From contig JAJDXK010000149.1 of NCBI GenBank assembly GCA_022823305.1, positions 1 to 64,000 on the forward strand: DNA of 64,000 nucleotides. The letters run 5' to 3'. Below are positions 50,963-59,789 of the stretch, one piece after another (the stretch's first letter is position 1; each line of letters opens with the position of its first letter). The translations under genes and the position numbers were made by a program. This DNA is from Alphaproteobacteria bacterium. Lineage in GTDB: Bacteria > Pseudomonadota > Alphaproteobacteria > UBA828. The notes beneath the pieces are model-generated. The model made no database searches and had not been told where the DNA came from. It saw nothing but the letters and a program-made list of their open reading frames with translations.

Positions 50963-52120
50963 ATGTCGCGCGCCGCGCCGTCCTGCAAGCTCATATCGGT
51001 CGAGGAAACGGTCGAGGAGTTTCGCAACGGGCGAATGGTCATCCTCGCCGACGACGAGGAACGCGAGAACGAGGGCGATCTCGTCATCCCGGCGCAGATG
51101 GCCACGCCCGAGGCGATCAACTTCATGGCCCGCTACGGTCGCGGGCTGATCTGCCTCGCGCTCGGCTCCGAGCGGGTGCGCGACCTCGGCCTCGAGCTGA
51201 TGCCCAAGCGCAACGAATCCCGCCACGACACGGCGTTCACCGTCTCCATCGAGGCGCGCGAGGGGATCACCACCGGCATCTCGGCCTCCGACCGCGCGCG
51301 CACGGTCGCCGTCGCCATCGACCCGCGCTGCGGGCCGGACGACGTCACCTCGCCGGGGCACGTCTTCCCCCTCGTGGCCCGCGACGGCGGCGTGCTGGTA
51401 CGCACCGGGCACACCGAGGCGAGCGTCGACCTCGCGCGCCTCGCCGGCCTCAACCCGTCCGCGGTGATCTGCGAGATCATGAACGACGACGGCACCATGG
51501 CGCGAATGCCGGACCTCGAGGCCTTCTCCCGGCGTCACGACATCAAGATCGCGACCATCGCCGACCTGATCGCCTATCGCCTGCGCCACGACAGCATCAT
51601 CCGGCGGGTGCGCGAGACCACCTTCACCTCCCATCACGGCGGCGCCTTCCGCATGTACGTCTACGCCGACACCGTGCAGAAGGCCGAGCACATCGCGTTG
51701 GTGAAGGGCGACGTCTGGAACAACGAGCCGGTGCCCGTGCGGGCGCACGCCTTCAGCATCCTCGACGACGGCCTCGCCGACACCGGCAGCGAGAACACCG
51801 GCAAGCTCCAGGCCGCGCTGCGGCTGATCGGCGAGCTGGGCCGGGGCGTCGTGGTCGTTATCCGCGAGGCATTTCCCGCGCGGCTCTCCGAGCAGGCGGA
51901 GGAGGGCGCCGACGGCCACGACGGCGAGGACTCCGAAGGCCTCAGGGACTACGGCGTCGCCGCCCAGATCCTGCTCGACCTCGGTGTCCGCGACATGATC
52001 CTGCTGCACAACACGCACTGGACCATCGTGGGCCTCGACGGCTACGGGCTCCGGGTGATCGACCAGCACCCGATCTCGGACAAGGCGCGCCGCGCATGGA
52101 TGGCCGGCAGCGATGATTGA
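50963..52120 (+). CDS. ribB: 3,4-dihydroxy-2-butanone 4-phosphate synthase with degenerate GTP cyclohydrolase II-like domain
   Basis: 385 aa. Residues ~10-205 are a full RibB domain ([41 protein letters not shown]) that makes the four-carbon precursor from ribulose 5-phosphate. The remaining ~180 residues follow the RibA fold but the zinc Cys motif is gone: the matching stretch reads [17 protein letters not shown] with no cysteine, and an acidic insert ([14 protein letters not shown]) splits the end. So the cyclohydrolase part is very probably inactive and a separate ribA must exist elsewhere. Such RibBA-like forms are known in alphaproteobacteria. Confidence 0.93.
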   Translation: MSRAAPSCKLISVEETVEEFRNGRMVILADDEERENEGDLVIPAQMATPEAINFMARYGRGLICLALGSERVRDLGLELMPKRNESRHDTAFTVSIEAREGITTGISASDRARTVAVAIDPRCGPDDVTSPGHVFPLVARDGGVLVRTGHTEASVDLARLAGLNPSAVICEIMNDDGTMARMPDLEAFSRRHDIKIATIADLIAYRLRHDSIIRRVRETTFTSHHGGAFRMYVYADTVQKAEHIALVKGDVWNNEPVPVRAHAFSILDDGLADTGSENTGKLQAALRLIGELGRGVVVVIREAFPARLSEQAEEGADGHDGEDSEGLRDYGVAAQILLDLGVRDMILLHNTHWTIVGLDGYGLRVIDQHPISDKARRAWMAGSDD

Positions 52121-52565
52121 GCGGAAGCACGTCCTCGTCCTCGATGCGCGCTTCTACGAGGATATCGCCGACCAGCTCGTGGCCGGCGCGGAAGGCGCGC
52201 TCGACGCGGGCGGCGCCAGCCACGAGCGCATCAGCGTGCCCGGCGCCTTCGAGCTGCCGGCGGCGCTGGCCATGGCGATCGACAGCGGGCGCTACGACGG
52301 CTTCGTCGCGCTGGGCTGCGTGATCCGGGGCGAGACCAGCCACTACGACCACGTCTGCACCGAGTGCGCGCGCGGGCTCGCCACGCTGGCGGAGCGCCAC
52401 CGCGCGGCCATAGGCTTCGGCGTGGTGACAGCCGATACCCGCGAGCAGGCCTGGGAGCGGGCGGCGGTGGACCGGCGCAACAAGGGCGCCGATGCCGCCC
52501 GGGCGTGTCTCGCGATGATGGCGATCCGCGCCTCCCTCCTCGCGCCCGCGGGCCAGCGGGGCTAG
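52113..52565 (+). CDS. ribH: 6,7-dimethyl-8-ribityllumazine synthase
   Basis: 150 aa; the ATG overlaps the ribB end by eight bases. Blocks VPGAFELPAALAMAI and ALGCVIRGETSHYDHVCTE, with the catalytic His in the HYDHV part, and GVVTADTREQAWERAA are complete. It condenses the ribB product with the ribD product. It assembles as a pentamer or icosahedral shell in other bacteria. Confidence 0.96.
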   Translation: MIERKHVLVLDARFYEDIADQLVAGAEGALDAGGASHERISVPGAFELPAALAMAIDSGRYDGFVALGCVIRGETSHYDHVCTECARGLATLAERHRAAIGFGVVTADTREQAWERAAVDRRNKGADAARACLAMMAIRASLLAPAGQRG

Positions 52566-52570
52566 GCGCG

Positions 52571-53095
52571 ATGAGCGCCGCCCCCGGCGCCGCGCAGGCG
52601 CCGCGGCCACGCGGCCAGGGGCGGAGCAGCGCACGCCTCGCCTGCGTCCAGGCCCTCTACCAGATCGAGATGGCGGGCCAGTCGGCGGACGAGGTGATCG
52701 AAGAGTTCCTGAGCCACCGCGCCGGCCAGGAGATCGACGGCGAGCGCTACGCCGCCCCGCACCGCCGCCACTTCGAGCGCACCGTGCGCGAGGCCGCGGC
52801 GCGGGCCGGAGAGCTCGACGCCCTGGTGGCGGAGACGCTCGCCGAGCGCTGGAGCATGGAGCGGCTGGGCGCCGTGGTGCGCGCGCTCATGCGGGCTGCC
52901 ACCTGCGAGCTCGCGGCCTGCCCGGACGTGCCTGCGCGGGTGGTGATCGACGAGTACGTCGAGCTCGCGCGCGCCTTCTACTCCGGGCGCGAGCCCGCCT
53001 TCGTCAACGGCGCGCTCGACAGCCTGGCCAGAAGGCTCCGCGCTGCCGAGATGGCTGACGGAACGGACCATGGCCGAGAGCCAGAGCGGGGGTGA
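52571..53095 (+). CDS. nusB: Transcription antitermination/termination factor NusB
   Basis: 174 aa from the ATG at 52571. All-helical NusB fold: SARLACVQALYQIEMAG, ERTVREAAARAGELDALVAE, LMRAATCELAACPDVPARVVIDEYVELAR and FVNGALDSLARRLR. An extra N-terminal 17 residues are Pro/Arg-rich. It binds boxA RNA with NusE in rRNA antitermination. It follows ribH by five bases and overlaps thiL by 26 bases. Confidence 0.95.
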   Translation: MSAAPGAAQAPRPRGQGRSSARLACVQALYQIEMAGQSADEVIEEFLSHRAGQEIDGERYAAPHRRHFERTVREAAARAGELDALVAETLAERWSMERLGAVVRALMRAATCELAACPDVPARVVIDEYVELARAFYSGREPAFVNGALDSLARRLRAAEMADGTDHGREPERG

Positions 53096-54086
53096 GTTCG
53101 ACCTCATCGCCCGCTACTTCAGGCCGCTCAGCCGCGCCGCGCCCGGCGCCTTCGCGCTCCGCAACGACGGCGCGCTGCTGACACCTCCCGAGGGCGCGGG
53201 CCTCGTCGTCACCAAGGATCTGATGGTGGCCGGCGTGCACTACCCTGAGGGCGAGGACCCCGCGATCCTCGCCCGGCGGCTCCTGCGCGTGAACCTCTCG
53301 GACCTCGCCGCCATGGGCGCTGCTGCCTCCGCCTATGCGCTGGGTCTCGCGCTGCCGGAAGGCGGGGCCGAGGCCTGGGTGGAGGCGTTCGCCGCAGGCC
53401 TGGCCCAGGACCAGGAGCGCTTCGGCGTGGCGCTGATCGGCGGCGACATGGTGGCGACGCAGGGTCCGGCAGTGCTCTCGCTCACCGCCTTCGGCACCGT
53501 CCGGGGCGATGCCTGCCTCACCCGCTCCGGCGCGGGCGCCGGCGACGACATCCACGTCTCGGGCAGCATCGGCGATGCGACGCTCGGCCTCAGGGCCGTG
53601 CAGGGCGGACTCGCCGCGCTCACGGCAGAAGACCGCGCGGCGCTCGCCGTGCGCTTCCGCCTGCCCGAGCCCCGGCTCGCGCTCGGCGCGGCGCTGGTGG
53701 GGTGTGCCACCTGCGCCATCGATATCTCCGACGGGCTGGTCGCGGACCTCGGCCACCTCTGCGCGGAATCCGGCGTCGGGGCACGCATCGAGGCGGATGC
53801 CGTGCCGCTTTCGCCGACGGCGCGCCGCGCCGTCGGCGCAGGCGAGGCCGCGCTCGCCGATCTGGTCATTGGCGGCGACGACTACGAGCTGCTCTTCTGC
53901 GCGCCGCGGCCTGAGCGCGATGCGGTCGAGGCGCTCGGCCGCCGCCTCGACCTCGCCCTGACCCGCATCGGCACGATCGAGCGCGGGCAGGACGTGGCGC
54001 TGGTGAATGCCGAGGGCCGGCCGCTGCCGCTCCCTCGTTCCGGCTACAGGCACTTCCGGGAGCCCGCCGGCCGGGACGCGCGATGA
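53070..54086 (+). CDS. thiL: Thiamine-monophosphate kinase
   Basis: 338 aa. It phosphorylates TMP to the cofactor TPP. Family parts: GEFDLIARYFRPL, VVTKDLMVAGVHYPEGEDP, RVNLSDLAAMGA, GGDMVATQGP, CAIDISDGLVADLGHLC and GGDDYELLFCA. In the usual GDDAALL position the protein reads LRNDGALL, so one of the two metal-binding Asp is Asn. Its stop overlaps the next ATPase gene (ATGA). Confidence 0.95.
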   Translation: MAESQSGGEFDLIARYFRPLSRAAPGAFALRNDGALLTPPEGAGLVVTKDLMVAGVHYPEGEDPAILARRLLRVNLSDLAAMGAAASAYALGLALPEGGAEAWVEAFAAGLAQDQERFGVALIGGDMVATQGPAVLSLTAFGTVRGDACLTRSGAGAGDDIHVSGSIGDATLGLRAVQGGLAALTAEDRAALAVRFRLPEPRLALGAALVGCATCAIDISDGLVADLGHLCAESGVGARIEADAVPLSPTARRAVGAGEAALADLVIGGDDYELLFCAPRPERDAVEALGRRLDLALTRIGTIERGQDVALVNAEGRPLPLPRSGYRHFREPAGRDAR

Positions 54087-55582
54087 CCAACGCCCTCGAG
54101 ATCGTCGGTGCGAGCAAGGCGTTCGACGGCCGTCCGGCGCTCAGGCGGGCGTCGTTCGCGTGCGGCTGGGGCGAGGTGCACGCCCTGCTGGGCGAGAACG
54201 GGGCCGGCAAGTCGACGCTGATGAACGTCGCCTGCGGCCTCTACGCGCCGGACGAGGGCACCATCGCGGTCGACGGCGAGCCCGCGGCGATCACCGCGCC
54301 CGCCGATGCCGCCCGGCTCGGCATCGGGATGGTGCACCAGCACTACAAGCTGGTGCAGCGCTTCACCGTCGCCGAGAACATCGTGCTCGCCTGCCGCGAC
54401 GCGCTGGGGGTGCGGCGCCCGCGCGACGCGGCCGGGGCGGTGGCGGCGAAGGCGGCGGAGGTCGGCTTCGAGATCGACCCCGGCGCCGTGGTCGGCGCGC
54501 TCTCCATCGCCGAGCAGCAGCGGGTCGAGATTCTCAAGGTGCTGCTGCTGGGCGCCCGCATTCTCATCCTGGACGAGCCCACCTCGGTGCTGACCGACCA
54601 GGAATCGGTGCAGGCGCTCACCTTCATGCGCCGCCTGGCGGACGACGGCCACGCCGTGGTGCTGATCACCCACAAGCTGCGCGAGGTGATCGGCTACTCC
54701 TCGCGGGTGACGGTGATGCGGGGCGGCGAGACGGTGCTGGCCGGCGCCGAGACCGCGGGCCTCGACGCCGAGACCCTGGCCCGCACCATGGTGGGGGAGG
54801 AGGGCGAGGCGCCCGAGCGCCACGCCCGGCCGCTCGGAGAGGTACGGCTGCGGGTCGAGGACCTGAGCGTGCGCGGGGCCGGGAGCATCGGCGTGGACGG
54901 CATCGACTTCGCCGTGCGCGGCGGCGAGATCTACGGCATCGCCGGCGTCGGCGGCAACGGGCAGCAGGAGCTGGCCGACGCGCTCACGGGCCTGCGCGCC
55001 CCCGCCCGCGGCCGCATCGCCATCGACGGCGCGGAGCTTGCGGGCCGGGACGTGCCGGCCTTCCGCCGCCGGGGCCTGCGCGCGATCCCGGCCGACCGCT
55101 TCCGCACCGGCCTCCTGGCCGAGCTCGCGGTCTACGAGAACCACGGCGTGACCGGCGTGCCGGCGGGCGAGTACGGCAGCCCGGCGCTGGTACGGCGCGG
55201 CGCCATGCGGGCGGCGGCGGCGCAGTCGATCGAGGCCTACAGCATCCACGGCGCGGCGCCCGGCACGGCGGCGCGGCTGCTCTCCGGCGGCAACGCACAG
55301 AAGCTGCTACTCGCACGCGAGCTCAGGGGCGAGGCCAGCGTGCTGATCGCGCACTCGCCCACACGCGGCCTCGACGTGAGCGCCTGCCGCACGGTCCACG
55401 AGCTGCTGCAGGGCGCTGCGGATGCGGGGACCGCCTGCGTGCTCATCAGCGAGGACCTGGAGGAGGTGCTGGCGCTGTCCACCACCGTCGCCGTGATCAG
55501 CCGGGGCCGGCTGGTGGGCGCGTTCGAGGCCGGGCAGGTGAGCCGCGCCGAGATCGGCCGGCTGATGCTGGGTCACGCGTGA
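54083..55582 (+). CDS. ABC importer ATP-binding protein with two ATPase domains, BMP/nucleoside type
   Basis: 499 aa, two tandem nucleotide-binding domains as in NupO/YufO or RbsA. The first has Walker A LGENGAGKSTLMN, LSIAEQQRVEI in signature position and Walker B ILILDEPTSVLT. The second has the weakened loop GVGGNGQQELADAL, LSGGNAQKLLLARELRG and Thr-Arg-Gly-Leu-Asp in place of the usual Walker B end. It powers import with the two permeases that follow with zero or one-base spacing. The BMP-family binding protein gene is not in the window. Confidence 0.9.
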   Translation: MTNALEIVGASKAFDGRPALRRASFACGWGEVHALLGENGAGKSTLMNVACGLYAPDEGTIAVDGEPAAITAPADAARLGIGMVHQHYKLVQRFTVAENIVLACRDALGVRRPRDAAGAVAAKAAEVGFEIDPGAVVGALSIAEQQRVEILKVLLLGARILILDEPTSVLTDQESVQALTFMRRLADDGHAVVLITHKLREVIGYSSRVTVMRGGETVLAGAETAGLDAETLARTMVGEEGEAPERHARPLGEVRLRVEDLSVRGAGSIGVDGIDFAVRGGEIYGIAGVGGNGQQELADALTGLRAPARGRIAIDGAELAGRDVPAFRRRGLRAIPADRFRTGLLAELAVYENHGVTGVPAGEYGSPALVRRGAMRAAAAQSIEAYSIHGAAPGTAARLLSGGNAQKLLLARELRGEASVLIAHSPTRGLDVSACRTVHELLQGAADAGTACVLISEDLEEVLALSTTVAVISRGRLVGAFEAGQVSRAEIGRLMLGHA

Positions 55583-56652
55583 TGCTCGGCCCCGTCTATC
55601 TCGTCCCGCGCCAGGAGGCGCCGCTCTGGCTGCGGGCTTCGACCTTCGTCGGCGGCATCGCGCTGGGGCTGCTCATCGCCTTCGGCATTCTCATCGCATA
55701 CGGCGTCAGCGCCGGGCAGATCGTCAACGAGTTCATCGTCTTCGTCTTTCTCGACCTCAACGGCCTCGCCCAGGTGGTGACGGCGTCGACGCCGCTGGTC
55801 CTGGTCGGCCTCGCCTCGGCGGTGGCGCTCAAGCTCAGGTTCTGGAACATCGGCGTCGAGGGCCAGATGTGGCTCGGCTGCATCGCCGCCACCGGCGTCG
55901 CCCTCTTCGACATCGGCCCCGACCTCGTTCGCCTGCCGCTGATGTTCGTCGCCGCTGCCGTCGCCGGCGCCTGCTGGATCGGGATCCCCGCCTTCCTCAA
56001 GCTCCGCTTCCGGGTCAACGAGATCATCACCTCGCTGCTGCTCACCTACGTGGCCTACCAGCTGGTGCAGCACCTCCTCTTCGGCGCCTGGCACGACCCC
56101 GGCAGCGCCTTCCCCAACTCGCAGCACTACGACGAGGGGACGGAGCGTCTGGCCCGGCTGGGCTGGGGCTCCACCCACACCGGCATCTGGATCGCGGTGG
56201 GCGCCGGCGTGCTGCTCTGGATCGTGATGACCCGCGCCCGGATCGGCTTCTACATGGACGCGATCGGCGCCAACGCAGACGCGGCGCGGGCGGCGGGCGT
56301 GCCCGTGGTGCTGACGACGGCGCTGGCGGCCGCCATGTCGGGCGGGCTCGCGGGAGTCGCCGGGGCGGGGCTCGCCGCCGGGCAGGAATACCGCATGACG
56401 CTCTTCATCGCCGGCGGCTACACCTTCAGCGGCATCGTCATCGCCTTCATCGGGCGCTTCCGGCCGATCCCGGTGGTCGTCACGGCCTTCGTGGTGGGCG
56501 GCGTCTACACTGCCGGCGACACGCTCAAGGTCTTCTATCAGTTGCCGGGCGCGATCACGACGCTAATCGAGGCGGTGATCCTGCTCAGCCTCGTCACGGT
56601 CGAGTTCTTCAGCCGCTACCACCTCACCTACGGGGTCAGGGAGCGCGCCTGA
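55582..56652 (+). CDS. ABC importer permease, BMP/nucleoside type (first subunit)
   Basis: 356 aa, about nine membrane segments. The early FWNIGVEGQMWLGCIAATG and RFRVNEIITSLLLTYVAYQL blocks are typical of YufP/NupP-type permeases. GANADAARAAGVPVV is the coupling loop towards the ATPase. Its ATG follows the ATPase stop by one base overlap and its own stop overlaps the next ATG. Likely substrate: a purine nucleoside or similar compound, by family only. Confidence 0.88.
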   Translation: MLGPVYLVPRQEAPLWLRASTFVGGIALGLLIAFGILIAYGVSAGQIVNEFIVFVFLDLNGLAQVVTASTPLVLVGLASAVALKLRFWNIGVEGQMWLGCIAATGVALFDIGPDLVRLPLMFVAAAVAGACWIGIPAFLKLRFRVNEIITSLLLTYVAYQLVQHLLFGAWHDPGSAFPNSQHYDEGTERLARLGWGSTHTGIWIAVGAGVLLWIVMTRARIGFYMDAIGANADAARAAGVPVVLTTALAAAMSGGLAGVAGAGLAAGQEYRMTLFIAGGYTFSGIVIAFIGRFRPIPVVVTAFVVGGVYTAGDTLKVFYQLPGAITTLIEAVILLSLVTVEFFSRYHLTYGVRERA

Positions 56653-57581
56653 TGGCGGCCGACTTCGTCCAGAACTGGCTTGCGACGACGCCCGGCTTCG
56701 CCACGCCCTTCCTGCTCGCAGCCCTCGGCCTGATGATCAACGAGCGCGCCGGCGTGCTGAATCTCGGCTGCGAAGGCATGATGTTGGTGGGCGCCATGAC
56801 GGGCGCGGTGGTGAGCTTCCACACCGGGCTCGCCGGCGCGGGCGTGCCGGTGGCCATGCTGGCGGGCGCGCTGGTGGCGCTCGTCTTCGGCATCGCCGTC
56901 GTCGTCTTCCGCACCGACCAGGTGCTGACCGGGCTCATCATCGTGGCCTTCGGCGACGGGCTGACCGGGGTCGTCGGCCGGCCCTACATGTTCGAGAAGG
57001 TGGCGGGCTTCCGCGACCTCGACCTCGGCCCCCTCAGCGACATTCCCTGGCTCGGCCCCATCCTCTTCCAGCAGGACATCCTGGTCTATGCCGCAGCGGC
57101 GCTCGCGGTCGCGGTGTGGTGGGGCCTCGACCGCTCGGACGTGGGCCTCAGGCTTCGCGCGGTGGGTGAGGATCCGGCGACCGCCGACATCGCCGGCGTG
57201 AACGTGCAGCTCTTCCGGCTCGCGGCGGTGGTGCTGGGCGGCGCGCTGTGCGGGCTCGCCGGCGCCTACCTGTCGCTCGCCTCCAGCTTCGTCTGGACCG
57301 AGCACATGGTGGCGGGCCGGGGCTGGATCGTGATCGCGCTGGTGATCTTCTCGGGCTGGCGGCCGGGGCGCGCGGTCATCGGCGCGCTGATCTTCGGCGG
57401 TGCCGAGGCGCTGATCCCGCGCGTCCAGGCGATGGGTTTCGACGTGCCCATCTACCTCGTCGGCATGCTGCCCTACGTGCTGACGCTCGCGGTGCTGATC
57501 GTCCCCACGATCCTGCGCGGTGAGCGCTCGCCCGCGCCCAGCGCCCTCCTCCTCAACTACCTGCGGCAGGACCGGCGCTGA
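56652..57581 (+). CDS. ABC importer permease, BMP/nucleoside type (second subunit)
   Basis: 309 aa, about eight membrane segments. Typical parts are GLMINERAGVLNLGCEGMMLVGAM near residue 28, the coupling loop VGEDPATADIAGVNV near 180 and the RGWIVIALVIFSGWRPGRA block. It pairs with the preceding permease to form the channel. It is the last gene of the operon; an array of palindromes starts about 35 bases after the stop. Confidence 0.88.
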   Translation: MAADFVQNWLATTPGFATPFLLAALGLMINERAGVLNLGCEGMMLVGAMTGAVVSFHTGLAGAGVPVAMLAGALVALVFGIAVVVFRTDQVLTGLIIVAFGDGLTGVVGRPYMFEKVAGFRDLDLGPLSDIPWLGPILFQQDILVYAAAALAVAVWWGLDRSDVGLRLRAVGEDPATADIAGVNVQLFRLAAVVLGGALCGLAGAYLSLASSFVWTEHMVAGRGWIVIALVIFSGWRPGRAVIGALIFGGAEALIPRVQAMGFDVPIYLVGMLPYVLTLAVLIVPTILRGERSPAPSALLLNYLRQDRR

Positions 57582-57617
57582 GTCGAATTCCTTCGCGCAC
57601 GCGACTCTTCGTGCCGC

Positions 57618-57722
57618 GCCCGCGATCCTTCGGGCGCGGGCGACCCCAATAGTCCGCACGCGGGACCTTTCAGGCCCGCGCGACCCCAATAGTTCGCGCG
57701 CGGGACCTTTCAGGCCCGCGCG
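57618..57722. repeat. Array of three intergenic palindromes with a 40-base period
   Basis: Copy 1 (57618-57641): stem GCCCGCG/CGCGGGC around ATCCTTCGGG. Copy 2 (57659-57680): CGCGGG/CCCGCG around ACCTTTCAGG. Copy 3 (57697-57722): CGCGCGGG/CCCGCGCG around ACCTTTCAGG. Loop starts are at 57625, 57665 and 57705, exactly 40 bases apart, and copies are joined by CGACCCCAATAGT. A decayed unit may lie at 57594-57617. The stems differ between copies and from the 27.8-kb array, yet always pair. It lies between the permease operon and the transferase genes. Confidence 0.85.
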
Positions 57723-57725
57723 ACG

Positions 57726-57756
57726 TTGACCGGCCGGCGGCGGCTCGTCATATATC
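57726..57756 (+). promoter_or_regulatory. Candidate promoter of the glutathione transferase genes
   Basis: TTGACC (57726-57731, within CGTTGACC), a 19-base spacer and TATATC (57751-57756), starting four bases after the palindrome array and about 49 bases before the ATG. Boxes are good, spacing is long. Confidence 0.35.
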
Positions 57757-57804
57757 GGTCCGCTGGCGGGCCATGCGCCCGAAGAGACCAGGGAGAAGGG
57801 CGCC

Positions 57805-58500
57805 ATGATCGATCTCTACTACTGGCCGACGCCGAACGGATGGAAGATCACCATCCTCTTCGAGGAGCTCGGCATCCCCTACAACGTGATTCCCGTGGAC
57901 ATCAACAAGGGCGAGCAGTTCGAGCCCGACTTCCTGGCGATCGCGCCCAACAACCGCATGCCTGCGGTGGTGGATCCCGACGATGCCGACGGCAAGCCGC
58001 TCAGCCTCTTCGAATCCGGCGCCATCATGCTGCACTACGCTGAAAAGCACGGCCGCTTTATCCCGTCGGACGAACGCGGCCGGGCCGAGGTGCTGCAGTG
58101 GCTCTTCTTCCAGATGGGCAACGTCGGGCCGATGCTCGGCCAGTGCCACCACTTCCGCAACTACGCGCCGGAGCAGCTCCCCTATGCGGTCGAGCGCTAC
58201 ACCAACGAGGCGAGCCGGCTCTACCGCGTGGTCAACAAGCGCCTCGCCGACCGCGACTGGGTCGCGGGCGGATACTCCATCGCCGACATGGCGATCTTCC
58301 CGTGGATGCGGCTCTGGTACAACCAGGGGCAGGAGCTCGAGGACTATCCCCACCTCGGCGCCTGGCTGGAGCGCAACAAGGAGCGGCCGGCGGTGCGCCG
58401 CGGCCTCGACGTGATGGCCGACCAGGTCCGCAAGAAGCCGGTGTTCACCGAGGAAGAGCGCTCGGTCATGTTCGGCGCCAAGCAGTTCGAAGCGCGCTAG
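57805..58500 (+). CDS. Glutathione S-transferase, nu-class-like (YfcG/YghU type)
   Basis: 231 aa. The thioredoxin-like N domain starts IDLYYWPTPNGWKITILFEE, with NKGEQFEPDFLAIAPNNRMPAVVD and the glutathione-binding LFESGAIMLHYAEK. The C-terminal helical domain has YVVNKRLADRDWVAGGYSIADMAIFPW-like order. Asn in TPNG and the NN before RMPA fit the YfcG disulfide-reductase subgroup rather than classical conjugation. A second, clearly homologous transferase gene follows 13 bases later. Confidence 0.92.
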   Translation: MIDLYYWPTPNGWKITILFEELGIPYNVIPVDINKGEQFEPDFLAIAPNNRMPAVVDPDDADGKPLSLFESGAIMLHYAEKHGRFIPSDERGRAEVLQWLFFQMGNVGPMLGQCHHFRNYAPEQLPYAVERYTNEASRLYRVVNKRLADRDWVAGGYSIADMAIFPWMRLWYNQGQELEDYPHLGAWLERNKERPAVRRGLDVMADQVRKKPVFTEEERSVMFGAKQFEAR

Positions 58501-58513
58501 GGGGAGAGCGACA

Positions 58514-59131
58514 ATGATCGACCTCTACACCTTTGGCACGCCGAACGGCGTGAAGGCCTCGATCATGCTGGAGGAGGTCGGGCTCCCCTATCGGGCGCAC
58601 ACGGTCAACATCCTCAAGGACGAGCAGTTCGAGCCTGCGTTCCTCAAGATCAGCCCCAACAACAAGATTCCGGCCATCGTCGATCCCGACGGGCCGGGCG
58701 GCGAGCCCATCTCGCTCTTCGAATCCGGCGCCATCCTGCTCTACCTCGCGGACAAGACCGGGCAGCTCATTCCGGCGGACGCGCGCGGGCGCTGGCGGGT
58801 GATCGAGTGGCTGATGTTCCAGATGGGGGGCGTCGGCCCGATGTTCGGCCAGGCCAACCACTTCCGCCGCTTCGCGAGCGAGGAGGTGCCCTACGCCATC
58901 GAGCGCTATACCAAGGAGGCGCATCGGCTCTACGGCGTCATGGACCGCCGGCTCGCCGAGCGCGACTTCCTCGCCGACGACTACTCCATCGCCGACATCG
59001 CCTGCTTCGGCTGGGTCGGGCGCTGGGAGTGGCACGGCATCGACTGGGCCGACTACCCCAACCTCGAGCGCTGGTTCGAGACCATCGGCGCGCGCCCGGC
59101 GGTGCAGCGGGGACTCAAGGTCCCGCAGTAG
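58514..59131 (+). CDS. Glutathione S-transferase, paralogue of the preceding gene
   Basis: 205 aa. It repeats the layout of the upstream protein: MIDLYTFGTPNGVKASIMLEE, KDEQFEPAFLKISPNNKIPAIVD, LFESGAILLYLADKTG and DRRLAERDFLADDYSIADIACFGWVG, but lacks its C-terminal 25 residues. The pair probably arose by tandem duplication. SD GGGGGAGAG precedes the ATG. Confidence 0.92.
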   Translation: MIDLYTFGTPNGVKASIMLEEVGLPYRAHTVNILKDEQFEPAFLKISPNNKIPAIVDPDGPGGEPISLFESGAILLYLADKTGQLIPADARGRWRVIEWLMFQMGGVGPMFGQANHFRRFASEEVPYAIERYTKEAHRLYGVMDRRLAERDFLADDYSIADIACFGWVGRWEWHGIDWADYPNLERWFETIGARPAVQRGLKVPQ

Positions 59132-59140
59132 GGGGCGGGC

Positions 59141-59635
59141 ATGGCCGACCCGATTGCCCATCCGGCGGTGCGCCGGGTGCAGGCGGCGCTGGCGGAGGCC
59201 GGCTCGGAGGCGCAGGTGATCGCGCTCGCCGAGACCGCCCGCAGCGCGGAGGACGCCGCCGCCAGCATCGGCACCCGGCTCGGGAGCATCGTGAAGTCGC
59301 TGGTCTTCACCATCGACGGCGCGGCGGTGATGGCGCTGGTGGCGGGCGACCGCCGCTGCGATGCGAAGGCGCTCGGCCGCGCGCTCGGGCGCGAGGGCAG
59401 GGTGCGCCGCGCCGATGCCGACGCGGTGCGCGCCGCCACCGGCTTCTCCATCGGCGGGGTGGCGCCGCTCGCGCACGAGACGCCGCTCCCGGTCGCGATC
59501 GATGCGAGTCTCGGCCGCTTCGAGACCGTCTACGCCGCCGCCGGCCACCCCCACTGCGTCTTCGCCACCAGCCTGGCCGAGCTCGAGCGCCTCACCGGCG
59601 GCACCGTCAGCGCGGAGATCGCCGTCGCGGGTTAG
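59141..59635 (+). CDS. YbaK/EbsC family protein (aminoacyl-tRNA deacylase-like)
   Basis: 164 aa. The YbaK fold clears mischarged Cys or Ala from tRNA-Pro. Visible are IGTRLGSIVKSLVF with the conserved Lys, ADADAVRAATGFSIGGVAPLAH and the Gly-His-Pro-His end AGHPHCVFATSLAELERLTG. It follows the second transferase gene by nine bases. Confidence 0.88.
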   Translation: MADPIAHPAVRRVQAALAEAGSEAQVIALAETARSAEDAAASIGTRLGSIVKSLVFTIDGAAVMALVAGDRRCDAKALGRALGREGRVRRADADAVRAATGFSIGGVAPLAHETPLPVAIDASLGRFETVYAAAGHPHCVFATSLAELERLTGGTVSAEIAVAG

Positions 59636-59789
59636 GCCGTTTTCAGACATCGCGGGCCCATGGCGGCCCGAACGCCACCCCACCTTGTATCTCGTCCACT
59701 TGCCGTTGGCGCTATTCTGACGGCGCTGGACGCGGGCGGGAGACCGATCCCGGTCTCGACATCGACGCGAGCCAATCAGGGAGGCGCCC

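Noticed and set aside
57594-57725. CRISPR-like array of regularly spaced palindromes
   Set aside because: The parts between palindromes are near identical (CGACCCCAATAGT), not unique spacers. It has only three units, and no cas genes are present.
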